Shown here: piece after piece, positions 1 to 6,783 of the stretch
How the letters are laid out: each line of letters starts with the position of its first letter
Numbering within the stretch: position 1 is the stretch's first letter
Assembly: GCA_030045295.1 (NCBI GenBank)
Contig: JASIGD010000603.1
Location: 1-8,879 of the forward strand
Length of the DNA stretch: 8,879 bases
Direction of reading: 5' to 3'
Origin: Streptosporangiaceae bacterium
GTDB taxonomy: Bacteria > Actinomycetota > Actinomycetes > Streptosporangiales > Streptosporangiaceae
Translations under genes and position numbers: made by a program
Notes under the pieces: generated by a model
Told to the model about the DNA's origin: nothing
The model's database searches: none
The model's input: the letters and a program-made list of their open reading frames with translations, nothing else

Positions 1-1152
1 GCCAGCCGTCGGCCTGCCTGGCAGCAGGTGGCGGACACGATCCGGGACGCGATCGGCTCCGGGATGCTGGCGGCGGGCGACCCGCTGCCTTCGGTCCGTG
101 AGATGAGCGTGCTGCAGGACGTCCCGGTGGCGACACTGCAGCACGCTGTGGCCGTCCTGGCCGGCGAGGACCTGATCGTCGTCCGCCAGGGCCGGACCGC
201 AGTGGTGGCCGGCGACGTTACGCCGGGCCTGCGGTCCGGCCTGGCTGCGCGTTCTCGCGGCCATGACTGCAAGCGCGCGGGATGCCAGCCGCACGTGTGC
301 AAGCCGATGACGGCCAAGACGATCCGGAATATCCACAGCATCTTGTCCGGCGCCTTTGCCACAGCGAAACGCTGGGAATGGATCGCCTGGAACCCCGCGG
401 AGTCAGCCAGGCCCCCGGCCGCCTCGCGACGGCCACTGCCCGCCACGTCGCCCGCGGACGTCGCGAAGGTAATCGCCGAGGGCCGAAAGGCTCACCCGGA
501 GATGGCGCTGTATCTCTGGCTGGTCGCGATCACCGGCGCGCGGCGGGGCGAGCTGTGCGCGCTGCAGGCCTGTGACGTTGACCTGGGCAAGGGGATTCTC
601 CACATCGCCTTCAGCTACGTCGTGGTCGGCGGCCGCCGGGTCCGTAAGGACACCAAGACCCATCAGGACCGGTACCTCGCCATCGACCACGTGACCTGCG
701 CGATGATCGGCGAGCACTTGGGCGCGGTCCGCGCCCGCCTGGCTGATGTCGGCGTTGAGCTGCACCAGGACGCCTACGTCTTCTCGAACGACCCGGCAGG
801 CGCCACCCCGTGGAATCCCGACTGGGCCTCGCACAAAGCGCGCGATCTGGCGGCCGCAGTCGGGGTCAAGCTGAACATCAAGGGGCTGCGGCACTACACC
901 GCCAGCCAGCTGCTCGCGGCCCGGTTCGACCTGCGCAACACCGCAGCGCGCCTCGGCCATGGCAGCGGCGGGGCCACCACGCTGCGGCACTACGCCGATC
1001 CCGTATCCGAGGTGGACCGGCGAGCCGCCGCCTACCTTGCCCAGTTGACCGCGGGATCCGCAACCGACGCATTAGGAGGGAGACGGCACCGGCGGCACAT
1101 GGCCAGATGGCCTTTAACAATCTCTCCGATACGACCAAGCGTACCTGACTAA
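1..1152 (+). CDS. GntR winged-helix / tyrosine recombinase fusion (5' end outside window)
   Basis: Probable site-specific DNA integrase of a mobile element. Numbering starts at the GTG at 28. Residues 1-62 form a GntR-type winged helix-turn-helix (GDPLPSVREMSVLQ, then VATLQHAVAVL, then a VVRQGRTAVV wing). Residues 79-130 resemble the last part of a recombinase core-binding domain (HDCKRAGCQPHVCKP to WNPAESARPP), and 140-340 the catalytic domain. Visible catalytic residues are R172 (ARRGE), K210 (DTKTH), R288 (KGLRH), H311 (LGHG) and nucleophile Y322 (RHYADP). The His usual at the start of HxxR is Lys285. The GTG at 28 is unlikely to be the true start: frame 1 is open to base 1 and encodes RRPAWQQ, the usual lead-in to the first GntR helix. 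The N-terminal arm domain and most of the core-binding domain are missing between the GntR part and residue 79, so this may be a rearranged or decayed integrase. The last about 25 residues look unrelated and overlap a direct repeat. Confidence 0.8.
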   Translation, partial: ASRRPAWQQVADTIRDAIGSGMLAAGDPLPSVREMSVLQDVPVATLQHAVAVLAGEDLIVVRQGRTAVVAGDVTPGLRSGLAARSRGHDCKRAGCQPHVCKPMTAKTIRNIHSILSGAFATAKRWEWIAWNPAESARPPAASRRPLPATSPADVAKVIAEGRKAHPEMALYLWLVAITGARRGELCALQACDVDLGKGILHIAFSYVVVGGRRVRKDTKTHQDRYLAIDHVTCAMIGEHLGAVRARLADVGVELHQDAYVFSNDPAGATPWNPDWASHKARDLAAAVGVKLNIKGLRHYTASQLLAARFDLRNTAARLGHGSGGATTLRHYADPVSEVDRRAAAYLAQLTAGSATDALGGRRHRRHMARWPLTISPIRPSVPD

Positions 1153-1167
1153 TTACAACGCGCAGTC
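1116..1167 (+). repeat. Left copy of 52-nt imperfect direct repeat
   Basis: Matches 7225-7276 in the same orientation at 44 of 52 positions without gaps. Shared blocks include AACAATC, CTCCGATACG, GCGTACCT, ACTAAT and GCAGTC. Weaker similarity continues leftward (GGGAGACGGC at about 1078 and ACATGGC at about 1097, also found at about 7194 and 7210). The copy overlaps the stop of the integrase gene and lies about 65 bases beyond the stop of the HpaB-family gene. An attachment-site role is an inference from its place next to a recombinase gene. Confidence 0.75.
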
Positions 1168-1231
1168 CACCTTCTCGAGTCGGGTCACATTACGGACTCT
1201 GGCATTTCAAGCTCTGTAATCGAACGTTAGA

Positions 1232-2653
1232 TCATCCCGCAAGGCGGCGAGCAAGGCGTTCGTGATGAGCGAAATCGTACTCTCTCATCATCTGCAGCAC
1301 CTCCGCAGCCGCCGAGCCGGAGCGGTTCGTCGTCTCTGCGCTCCACCAAGCTGCGTATGGCGAAGCCGCAAGATCGTGGGCCAGGCGCAGCGCCCGGATG
1401 CGATCCCGGCCTGCGGTTGCCCCCGTAAAGTACTTCTCTATATACGGCGCCAATGACGGATCTTGTGAATCGGTGACCGCAGGGATGGTAATGATTCCAG
1501 CCCCAGCAAGGTCGATCATATGCCGGAGGCATGTGTACTGGGCTTCCCGCGCAAACTGCTGGCCAGCCGCCGTCAGAACCGGATCAGGCACAGCTACCCC
1601 CGGAGAGAGTACCTTCCCCTGGTACGATGATGCGACTCCGAGGCCGTATATTATGCTGCGAAGCTTCGCCATTTCCGCTAGCTTTCCGCGTACATGGCTC
1701 GCCGTCGAGATTCCATTCGCCTCCGCCACTAGGAGCGCAGCGCCCAGGTAACCGTTAATTCGGCCTACATCGGTCGCAAGGTAACCTTGGCGAATTAGAT
1801 CAGGGAACAGCGAAGCGACGACGCTAGCATATTCGGTCTCGCCGGCCATGAACACTCGCTCGCTTGGTATTACGACATCGTCGAATACCAGCAGTGAATC
1901 GATAATCATATCGCGGTGCGACACCGGGGCCGCTTCGGCACTCGGCGTTCTTTGCCCGTCACGGGAGATAAGCTTAAGACCTGGAGTGTCCACCGGGACT
2001 GCAAATGCTACCGCATAATCCCCCTCGTCCTTAACAAGCGCCCTGCCGGGCAGAACGATGATCTCCTCCGCAGCCACCGCTCCGGCCACGTGTGCCTTGG
2101 CTCCCCGAACGACAATCCCGTCGTTGGTTCGATCCACGATGCGTAGATATGCATCGGGATCCTGCTGCTCACGAGGGCGGCGCTGCCGATGACCCTTCGG
2201 ATCAGTCATAGCCGCCGCCGTCATGAGCATCTGGTCTTGGAATCTCTCAATGAAAGTCTCCAGGCGGGCACCATACTCAGTGCCCAGATCAGTGTCGATG
2301 CTCCTCGTCACGACGCGCAGAGCTGCCAATTGGTCCCGGCCAAGGCGCGTATAGCTCCCCGATGGCGAATATTCCGCAATTCGCCATGTCGTCTCGAAGC
2401 TCTCAACCAGCTCCTGCTGGGAAGACGGGATGTGCCAGAATCGGTGAACTTTGCCGTTTAGGCCGTCCGCAAGCACATGATCCTGAAGCTCGGAATCCGT
2501 TGCCGAGTCGTACAGAAAGGTCCCCCATGCTGTGATTGTGGACTGGAAGGCCGGATGCTTACTGCGGTCATCCACGCGTGAGCCCTGCAGATAGATTTCT
2601 GGAGACTGGGCCTTCAGATCCTCAAGGTACTTCTCCGATGTCCTGAGTACCAT
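1232..2653 (-). CDS. 4-hydroxyphenylacetate 3-hydroxylase (HpaB)-family protein
   Basis: A 473-residue protein of the HpaB family: flavin-dependent enzymes with an acyl-CoA-dehydrogenase-like fold that hydroxylate phenols with FADH2 supplied by a separate reductase. The family also includes 4-hydroxybutyryl-CoA dehydratase. Landmarks run the whole length: YLQGSRVDDRSKHPAF (21-36), TDPKGHRQR (150-158), DGIVVRGAKAHVA (178-190), FAVPVDTPGLKLISR (217-231), LLVFDDVVIPSERVF (254-268), and a C-terminal AGIITIPA to YIEKYFTGATAG block (384-415). Length is near the usual 480-520. Aligned by eye with E. coli HpaB, the Arg of GRTPDY is kept (R103) but its Tyr is Asp107, and the His of the NHAIVNP segment is Ala147. 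There is one cysteine (C375), so the iron-sulfur ligands of the dehydratase branch are absent. Start ATG follows GGAG by 9 bases. No flavin reductase gene lies nearby. Third positions are richer in A/T than in neighbouring genes. Substrate unknown. Confidence 0.85.
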   Translation of the reverse strand: MVLRTSEKYLEDLKAQSPEIYLQGSRVDDRSKHPAFQSTITAWGTFLYDSATDSELQDHVLADGLNGKVHRFWHIPSSQQELVESFETTWRIAEYSPSGSYTRLGRDQLAALRVVTRSIDTDLGTEYGARLETFIERFQDQMLMTAAAMTDPKGHRQRRPREQQDPDAYLRIVDRTNDGIVVRGAKAHVAGAVAAEEIIVLPGRALVKDEGDYAVAFAVPVDTPGLKLISRDGQRTPSAEAAPVSHRDMIIDSLLVFDDVVIPSERVFMAGETEYASVVASLFPDLIRQGYLATDVGRINGYLGAALLVAEANGISTASHVRGKLAEMAKLRSIIYGLGVASSYQGKVLSPGVAVPDPVLTAAGQQFAREAQYTCLRHMIDLAGAGIITIPAVTDSQDPSLAPYIEKYFTGATAGRDRIRALRLAHDLAASPYAAWWSAETTNRSGSAAAEVLQMMREYDFAHHERLARRLAG

Positions 2654-2662
2654 AACTTATCA

Positions 2663-2666
2663 CTCC
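2663..2666 (-). promoter_or_regulatory. Ribosome binding site of the HpaB-family gene
   Basis: GGAG on the minus strand, 9 bases before the ATG at 2653. It supports this start over in-frame alternatives. Confidence 0.55.
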
Positions 2667-2698
2667 ATTTATCTGAAGCTCAGGGGCCGCTGGGAGGA

Positions 2699-2714
2699 GA
2701 AACTCGCGAAACTC
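2699..2714. repeat. GAAACTC tandem direct repeat upstream of the HpaB-family gene
   Basis: Two copies of GAAACTC separated by GC (9-bp period), 46-61 bp before the start codon, in the leader or promoter of the minus-strand gene. Such a repeat can be a regulator half-site pair, but no protein can be assigned to it. Confidence 0.3.
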
Positions 2715-2800
2715 TCATACCATTTCAAGATAGCGTTGGCGTTCCCAGCCGGCCACTGTATACCGGGCACGGGCCGAGGCCGAAGTCCATCCGGTTCAGG

Positions 2801-2825
2801 GTTACCTCCCGGCCTTCTGGGTAAC
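2801..2825 (-). other. Small inverted repeat after the permease gene
   Basis: GTTACC and GGTAAC form a 6-bp perfect stem around a 13-base loop, starting 16 bases beyond the permease stop. There is no run of T on the minus-strand side, so it is at best a weak terminator or processing hairpin between the permease and HpaB-family genes (187-bp gap). Confidence 0.25.
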
Positions 2826-2840
2826 GGGCTGATGCTGCGC

Positions 2841-4373
2841 TCACGAGGTCAGGGAGTTGCCCGGCTCGACCGGCGGCGGCGACACCGCGACGTCAGCCGA
2901 GCCGATATCCTCAACGAACAAGTCACGCATTCTGGCCAAGCGGGCGGGGTCACGGCCACGGAGGCCGATCAGCGTCGCCAGGCCCAGCACGAGCCAGATC
3001 CCGGCGGTTAGCGGCGCCCAGCGCAGCGATCCGGCCAGCGGTGCGATGCCAAGATTTCCGAAGTTGATCCCGAAGCTCGCGATCAGCACGGGCACCATGA
3101 GCAGCACACCGAGCAATGGGATCAGCAGGTGCAAGACGGGATTGAATACGTCACGGCGCTCGGTCGAGAAATAGGCGATGCAGGCCACGCAGACGATGCC
3201 ATAGACCACGACGAACAAGATCGTGATGATAGTGCCAATGAATGCGAACGCGGCCTCCGGGCTGCCGAGGCCGTAACCGAGGCCGAGCATGATCGCGATT
3301 GTCAGGACGGCCTGTGCCGTCAGCGCGACGTGCGGCGTGCGGAACCGAGGATGCACCCGGCCCAGCGGCCTGGGGAAAAGACCACTCCGGCCGAGAGAGA
3401 AGCCGATCCTAGTGCCCGCATTGGCGCTGTTTGTGGAGCTGGCGAACGCGCTGCTGAGCACGGCCACCAGTATCAATAGCCACGCTCCTCCCCACAGCCG
3501 GTGGGCGAGTCCGCCCCACGGGTCCCCGCCGTTGAGGACAGCGAAGCCATGCACAGGATCGGCCACCTTATCTGGCCCGAAGTAGACGACCGCGGCGTAG
3601 TAGCACAAGACCCAGAACACGCCCATCGCAACCGTCGACCAGATCAGGGCCCGCGGGATGTTGCGCTTGGGCTGGCGGGCTTCCTCGGCCATGCTGGCCA
3701 CGCCGTCGAAGCCAACGAACGCTAGTACCGCATAGATCATGGCAACGAATACAGAGCCCATCCCGTCGGTGTTGCCGACGCCCGGCTCGAACACGCGCAG
3801 CGTGTTATGCGAGCCAGCCAGCGCGATCAGGTTGATCGCAAATGCCACGAAGATGAGTATCTCCAGGGCGCCCAGAACGACGCCGGCCCGCGTCGATATG
3901 CGCACGCCCCGGACCGTCAGTGCCCACCCCACGAAGGTCACTGCCAGGGCAATCGGAACCCAGATCCAGGTCGGTGCGCCCGCATTAGCGGTCAGGTTGG
4001 CTTGCGAGACGTAGGCGAAGACAAGAATCACCAAGGGCGGGATCAGGACGTACCCGAGAATGAGCAGCCAGCCGGCCAGGAAGCCGATGAGCCGCCCGAG
4101 ACCGTGGCTTGTATAGGTGTACAGACCTCCGGCTGACGGCAGGTACCGGGCGAGCTGCCCGAGGCTAGCGGCAACTAGGAGTATCGCGACCGTCGCCAGC
4201 AGCACCGCCAGCGGCGTCGATCCCCCCGCATACGACGTGCTGACAACCAGTCCGCTGTCGGCGCTCAGTGCCGGGCCGGCGGTCGTGATGGCAAACAGGA
4301 CCACCGCGACCAGGCCTACCGCGTTAGGCAGCAGCGAGGTTCGGTTCGAGCGTGTCGGAAGATCACCGGCCAT
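2841..4373 (-). CDS. APC-superfamily amino acid/polyamine-type permease
   Basis: A 510-residue integral membrane transporter, probably a substrate:cation symporter in the cytoplasmic membrane. About 12 hydrophobic segments are visible between residues 17 and 472. Family landmarks are the unwound first helix AITTAGPALS (28-37), ARYLPSAGGLYTYTSHGLG (75-93), the loop GFDGVASMAEEARQPKRNIPRA (221-242), and RIGFSLGRSGLFPRPLGRVHPRFRTP (322-347). The hydrophilic tail from 473 is short. The ATG at 4373 has GAGG 7 bases upstream. The gene is divergent from the TetR gene, and the HpaB-family gene lies downstream on the same strand after 187 bp, so the two may share a transcript. The family moves amino acids, amines and some aromatic or organic acids. 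The sequence does not reveal the substrate; the neighbours suggest it is whatever the ligase and HpaB-family protein act on. Confidence 0.88.
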   Translation of the reverse strand: MAGDLPTRSNRTSLLPNAVGLVAVVLFAITTAGPALSADSGLVVSTSYAGGSTPLAVLLATVAILLVAASLGQLARYLPSAGGLYTYTSHGLGRLIGFLAGWLLILGYVLIPPLVILVFAYVSQANLTANAGAPTWIWVPIALAVTFVGWALTVRGVRISTRAGVVLGALEILIFVAFAINLIALAGSHNTLRVFEPGVGNTDGMGSVFVAMIYAVLAFVGFDGVASMAEEARQPKRNIPRALIWSTVAMGVFWVLCYYAAVVYFGPDKVADPVHGFAVLNGGDPWGGLAHRLWGGAWLLILVAVLSSAFASSTNSANAGTRIGFSLGRSGLFPRPLGRVHPRFRTPHVALTAQAVLTIAIMLGLGYGLGSPEAAFAFIGTIITILFVVVYGIVCVACIAYFSTERRDVFNPVLHLLIPLLGVLLMVPVLIASFGINFGNLGIAPLAGSLRWAPLTAGIWLVLGLATLIGLRGRDPARLARMRDLFVEDIGSADVAVSPPPVEPGNSLTS

Positions 4374-4392
4374 GGGTCAACCTCTTTCTAAC

Positions 4393-4410
4393 CTAACGAA
4401 CGTACGTTAG
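4393..4410. promoter_or_regulatory. Candidate TetR operator overlapping the permease promoter
   Basis: CTAACGAACGTACGTTAG: outer 6-mers CTAACG/CGTTAG are perfect inverted repeats, and the inner AACGTACGTT is itself a perfect palindrome, giving two overlapping dyads slightly out of register. It lies 20-37 bp before the permease start and abuts the expected -10 position of a promoter with a perfect TTGACA at 4433-4438. Binding by the neighbouring TetR protein would block transcription of permease and perhaps the HpaB-family gene. Assignment to this TetR protein is an inference from position. Confidence 0.55.
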
Positions 4411-4438
4411 ACTCTCGCTCGGAACGGGATGTTGTCAA
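4410..4438 (-). promoter_or_regulatory. Candidate promoter of the permease gene
   Basis: On the minus strand a perfect TTGACA (4438-4433) is followed at 17-18 bp by a weak -10 region (AGAGTC or GAGTCT, about 4415-4409). Transcription would begin inside the 18-bp palindrome. The -35 is convincing; the -10 is not. Confidence 0.4.
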
Positions 4439-4521
4439 TCCCCCAGCGGTAGCTGTAGCCGACCCAGCCCGGTGGCGGCAGCGGAGAACGTGGGAGGTGC
4501 CGATGCGGGTCGAGGCGACTC

Positions 4522-4558
4522 CGCCCGCCAGGGCGATGCACGCTCGTGCTGGCGGGCG
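4522..4558. other. Strong nested inverted repeat upstream of the TetR gene
   Basis: CGCCCGCCAG (4522-4531) and CTGGCGGGCG (4549-4558) form a perfect 10-bp stem. Inside it GCACG and CGTGC (4538-4549) form a second short dyad that shares one base with the outer right arm. It ends about 30 bp before the TetR start. It could be a terminator stopping leftover transcription, a leader hairpin, or a second regulator site. No T-run follows. Confidence 0.4.
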
Positions 4559-4582
4559 CGATCCGCCAAGGTGCCCTTTGGG

Positions 4583-4588
4583 TAGAGT
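4583..4588 (+). promoter_or_regulatory. Candidate -10 box for a leaderless TetR transcript
   Basis: TAGAGT lies 7 bp before the GTG at 4595, the spacing expected if transcription starts at that GTG. No good -35 is visible 17 bp upstream (GATCCG), and no clear Shine-Dalgarno precedes either start, which is what makes leaderless translation plausible. Confidence 0.3.
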
Positions 4589-5191
4589 TTGGGCGTGAAG
4601 AGCGGGGATCGCGTACGCCAGATCGAGCAAGTGGCAGCCGACCTGTTCTACACCGAGGGCTACCACGGAACCGGACTCCGGGAGATCGCGAGAACTGTCG
4701 GCATCCAGCCCGCCAGCCTCTACCATCACTTCGCCAACAAGCAGGAACTGCTGTTCTCGGTGCTCGGCCACACCATGGATGACCTACTGGCCAGCGCCCA
4801 GGAGGTGCTCGATACCGAGTCAGGCACTCGGGCGCAACTGGCGGGCCTGGTGCGGCACTTCATTCGGCTGGTGACGACAAGGCCGCGCGAATGGATGGTC
4901 GGAGATGTCGAGCTGCGCAGCCTAGAGCCGGGCAACAGGGCCATCCTGATCGAGAAGCGGGACCGCTACCAGCATTGCTTCGAGCACGTCATCGAACGCG
5001 GCGTCGCAGAAGGCATCTTCAGCGCCGCCGATGCCAAGTTGTCTACCTATGCGATCCTCGGGATGTGTAACCAGGTCAGCTTGTGGTACCGCCCGGGAGG
5101 TCCGCGCAGCATCGAGGACATCGCCGCGTCGTACTCGGAGTTCGCGCTGCGGATCGTAGGTGACGGGCTGGCCGATGATCATTCAGCCTGA
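4589..5191 (+). CDS. TetR-family transcriptional regulator
   Basis: A 200-residue one-component repressor-type protein. The N-terminal DNA-binding domain is clear: IEQVAADLFYTEGYHGTGLREIARTVG, then IQPASLYHHFANKQELLFSVL (residues 12-59), with the classic recognition helix SLYHHF. The ligand-binding part (about 65-195) is helical and has the REWMVGDVELRSL and YRPGGPRSIEDIA segments common in TetR proteins that control fatty-acid, steroid or aromatic acyl-CoA catabolism, such as the KstR2 group. A CoA thioester ligand is therefore plausible but not shown. The longest reading starts at TTG 4589; the in-frame GTG at 4595 is equally or more likely and loses only two residues. The gene is divergent from the permease and 51 bp before the CoA ligase, probably in one transcript with it. 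Confidence 0.88.
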   Translation: MGVKSGDRVRQIEQVAADLFYTEGYHGTGLREIARTVGIQPASLYHHFANKQELLFSVLGHTMDDLLASAQEVLDTESGTRAQLAGLVRHFIRLVTTRPREWMVGDVELRSLEPGNRAILIEKRDRYQHCFEHVIERGVAEGIFSAADAKLSTYAILGMCNQVSLWYRPGGPRSIEDIAASYSEFALRIVGDGLADDHSA

Positions 5192-5232
5192 GCAGCTGCA
5201 GCAATTCAACCGACCGGAGCATCACAGCAAAT

Positions 5233-5237
5233 AGAGG
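5233..5237 (+). promoter_or_regulatory. Ribosome binding site of the CoA ligase
   Basis: AGAGG is followed by 5 bases and then the GTG at 5243. It fixes this GTG as the start of the ligase gene. Confidence 0.55.
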
Positions 5238-5242
5238 CCGCC

Positions 5243-6697
5243 GTGGCCAACTCGCTGGCCGAGATCCTTCTACATCACGTCACACAACAGCCTCAGGCAC
5301 CTTTCGTTACCGACACGGCCACCGGCATATCGCTGACTTACGCTGAGGCGTCGCAGCGCATGACCGGGCTCGCGCAACTGCTACGGCGGGCGGGCGTGCT
5401 CGCGGGTGACCGAGTCGCTCTGCTACTAGAGAACTCATGGCACTGGCCGGTCGCGTTTCTAGGCGCGGCCCTCGCCGACGCGATAGTGGTTCCGCTCAAC
5501 ACCCGCTGGTCAGCTGCCGAACTCCGGAGCGCACTGACCGACTGCTCCCCGGCGGCCGTTGTCCACGACGGCAGAAGCGCGCCCGCCATCGACGACCTGC
5601 GGGACAAGACCTTGCTGCATGTCTCGGACGTTCCGGTGCAAGGAAGGCGCGACGGAATCCTGCCGAAACCCGACAGCGTCGGAGCCATTACCTACACCTC
5701 CGGCACGAGCGGGCGAGCCAAAGGCGTAATGCTGACGCACCAGGCGATGCTCCGGGCTTCGCTGACCTATGCGGGACTCTTCAACTCCTCGCCGATGCTG
5801 CGGACCGCGGTTGTCGTCCCGCTCTTCCACAACACCGGCTTTATCGACGGTCTCGGGCACGCGATTGTCGCCGGGGGTCACCTAGACGTGTACCGCAGGT
5901 TCAACGCCGAGGTGATCGCGCGCAGAATCAGCGAAGGCGCCTACAGCTACTTGATAGGCGTGCCGACCATGTACACGCGGATGCTGAATTACTTCGGGCG
6001 CCTGGGATCCGCACGCGCCGTCAACCCATGGCTGGCCTACGCCGGTGCTGTTATGCCACCAGCAACCGTGCGCAGGCTCCGTGAGTTGATCCCGAACGCC
6101 CGCCCAGTGAACTGCTACGGGATGTCCGAGGCAACGAGCATCACCCACTACATGCCGCACGACCTCTGCGACGGCCACCCGGAAGCCGTCGGAATCCCAG
6201 TTCCAGGCACACTCGACCGAATCAGCGCCACCGGCGAACTAGAAGTCAACTCGCCCACAGTCATGGTCGGATACTGGAATGACCCGACCTCAACAGCCGC
6301 CAAGCTGAACGGCGACTGGCTCAAAACCGGCGACCTAGCGAGCCGCTCCAAAGAGGGCTTGATCACGATCATCGGCCGAGCTGATGATCTCATCAACAGG
6401 GGAGGCGAGAAAGTCGCGCCGTACGAAGTAGAGTCAGCGCTCTGCGAACTCCCCGGAATCATCGAGGCGGCGGTCTTGCCAATACCACACGACGACCTTG
6501 GCGAAATACCGGTCGCCCTCGTAGTCAGCGAGCCCGGTACAGCCCTGAATCAGCAAGACATCAGAAACCGCCTGAGCGAACGGCTGGCTGACTACAAGAT
6601 TCCGCAGTACGTATTCACCGTTACGGCACTGCCCAAGAATGCTAATGGCAAGGTCAACCGTTCGGAGGCAATCAAGCTCGCAAGCAGCCTCCGTTGA
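5243..6697 (+). CDS. Acyl/aryl-CoA synthetase (AMP-forming, ANL superfamily)
   Basis: A 484-residue ligase that activates a carboxylic acid with ATP and joins it to CoA. Core motifs are intact and in order: phosphate-binding loop YTSGTSGRAKGVML (151-164), YGMSEATS (292-299), KTGDLAS (361-367), GRADDLINRGGEKVAPYEVE (379-398), and the C-terminal catalytic lysine in LPKNANGK (K470). It ends soon after, so it is a complete but compact member (many are 500-560 residues). Residues around LFHNTGFIDGLGHA (194-207) and LAYAGAVMPP (264-273) would line the acyl pocket. No specificity code is reliable enough to name the acid. The start is GTG, and the gene sits 51 bp after the TetR gene, so co-transcription is likely. 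In this context it may make the CoA ester that acts as both pathway intermediate and TetR ligand. Confidence 0.88.
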   Translation: MANSLAEILLHHVTQQPQAPFVTDTATGISLTYAEASQRMTGLAQLLRRAGVLAGDRVALLLENSWHWPVAFLGAALADAIVVPLNTRWSAAELRSALTDCSPAAVVHDGRSAPAIDDLRDKTLLHVSDVPVQGRRDGILPKPDSVGAITYTSGTSGRAKGVMLTHQAMLRASLTYAGLFNSSPMLRTAVVVPLFHNTGFIDGLGHAIVAGGHLDVYRRFNAEVIARRISEGAYSYLIGVPTMYTRMLNYFGRLGSARAVNPWLAYAGAVMPPATVRRLRELIPNARPVNCYGMSEATSITHYMPHDLCDGHPEAVGIPVPGTLDRISATGELEVNSPTVMVGYWNDPTSTAAKLNGDWLKTGDLASRSKEGLITIIGRADDLINRGGEKVAPYEVESALCELPGIIEAAVLPIPHDDLGEIPVALVVSEPGTALNQQDIRNRLSERLADYKIPQYVFTVTALPKNANGKVNRSEAIKLASSLR

Positions 6698-6783
6698 GCC
6701 TCCGCCAACCAGCCGCACAGACTGGATATACCGTCGGCGACCGCCAGGTCACGTCCATCTAATATGACCTTCAACTGCGCGGA

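Noticed and set aside
878..990. Minus-strand open frames within the integrase gene
   Set aside because: These are mirror frames of a GC-rich coding sequence with no motifs or ribosome sites; the plus-strand product carries all the recombinase residues.
1080..1152. The 52-nt repeats as the conserved start of a minus-strand gene (ISQVRLVVSERLLK on the left, ISEVRMAVSERLFK on the right)
   Set aside because: Both copies give similar short peptides, but differences are not concentrated at third codon positions, the frames diverge after about 15 codons, and there is no ribosome binding site. I treat them as non-coding repeats.
1116..1167. A tRNA 3' end as the attachment site at either repeat
   Set aside because: No T-loop-like GGTTCGAATCC pattern, acceptor stem or CCA end is visible at either copy.
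1177..1199. GAGTC/GACTC as a terminator between the convergent integrase and HpaB-family genes
   Set aside because: Only a 5-bp stem with a 13-base loop and no T-run; easily a chance match.
1232..2653. 4-hydroxybutyryl-CoA dehydratase (AbfD-like) assignment for the HpaB-family protein
   Set aside because: That enzyme needs three cysteines and a histidine to hold an iron-sulfur cluster. This protein has one cysteine in total.
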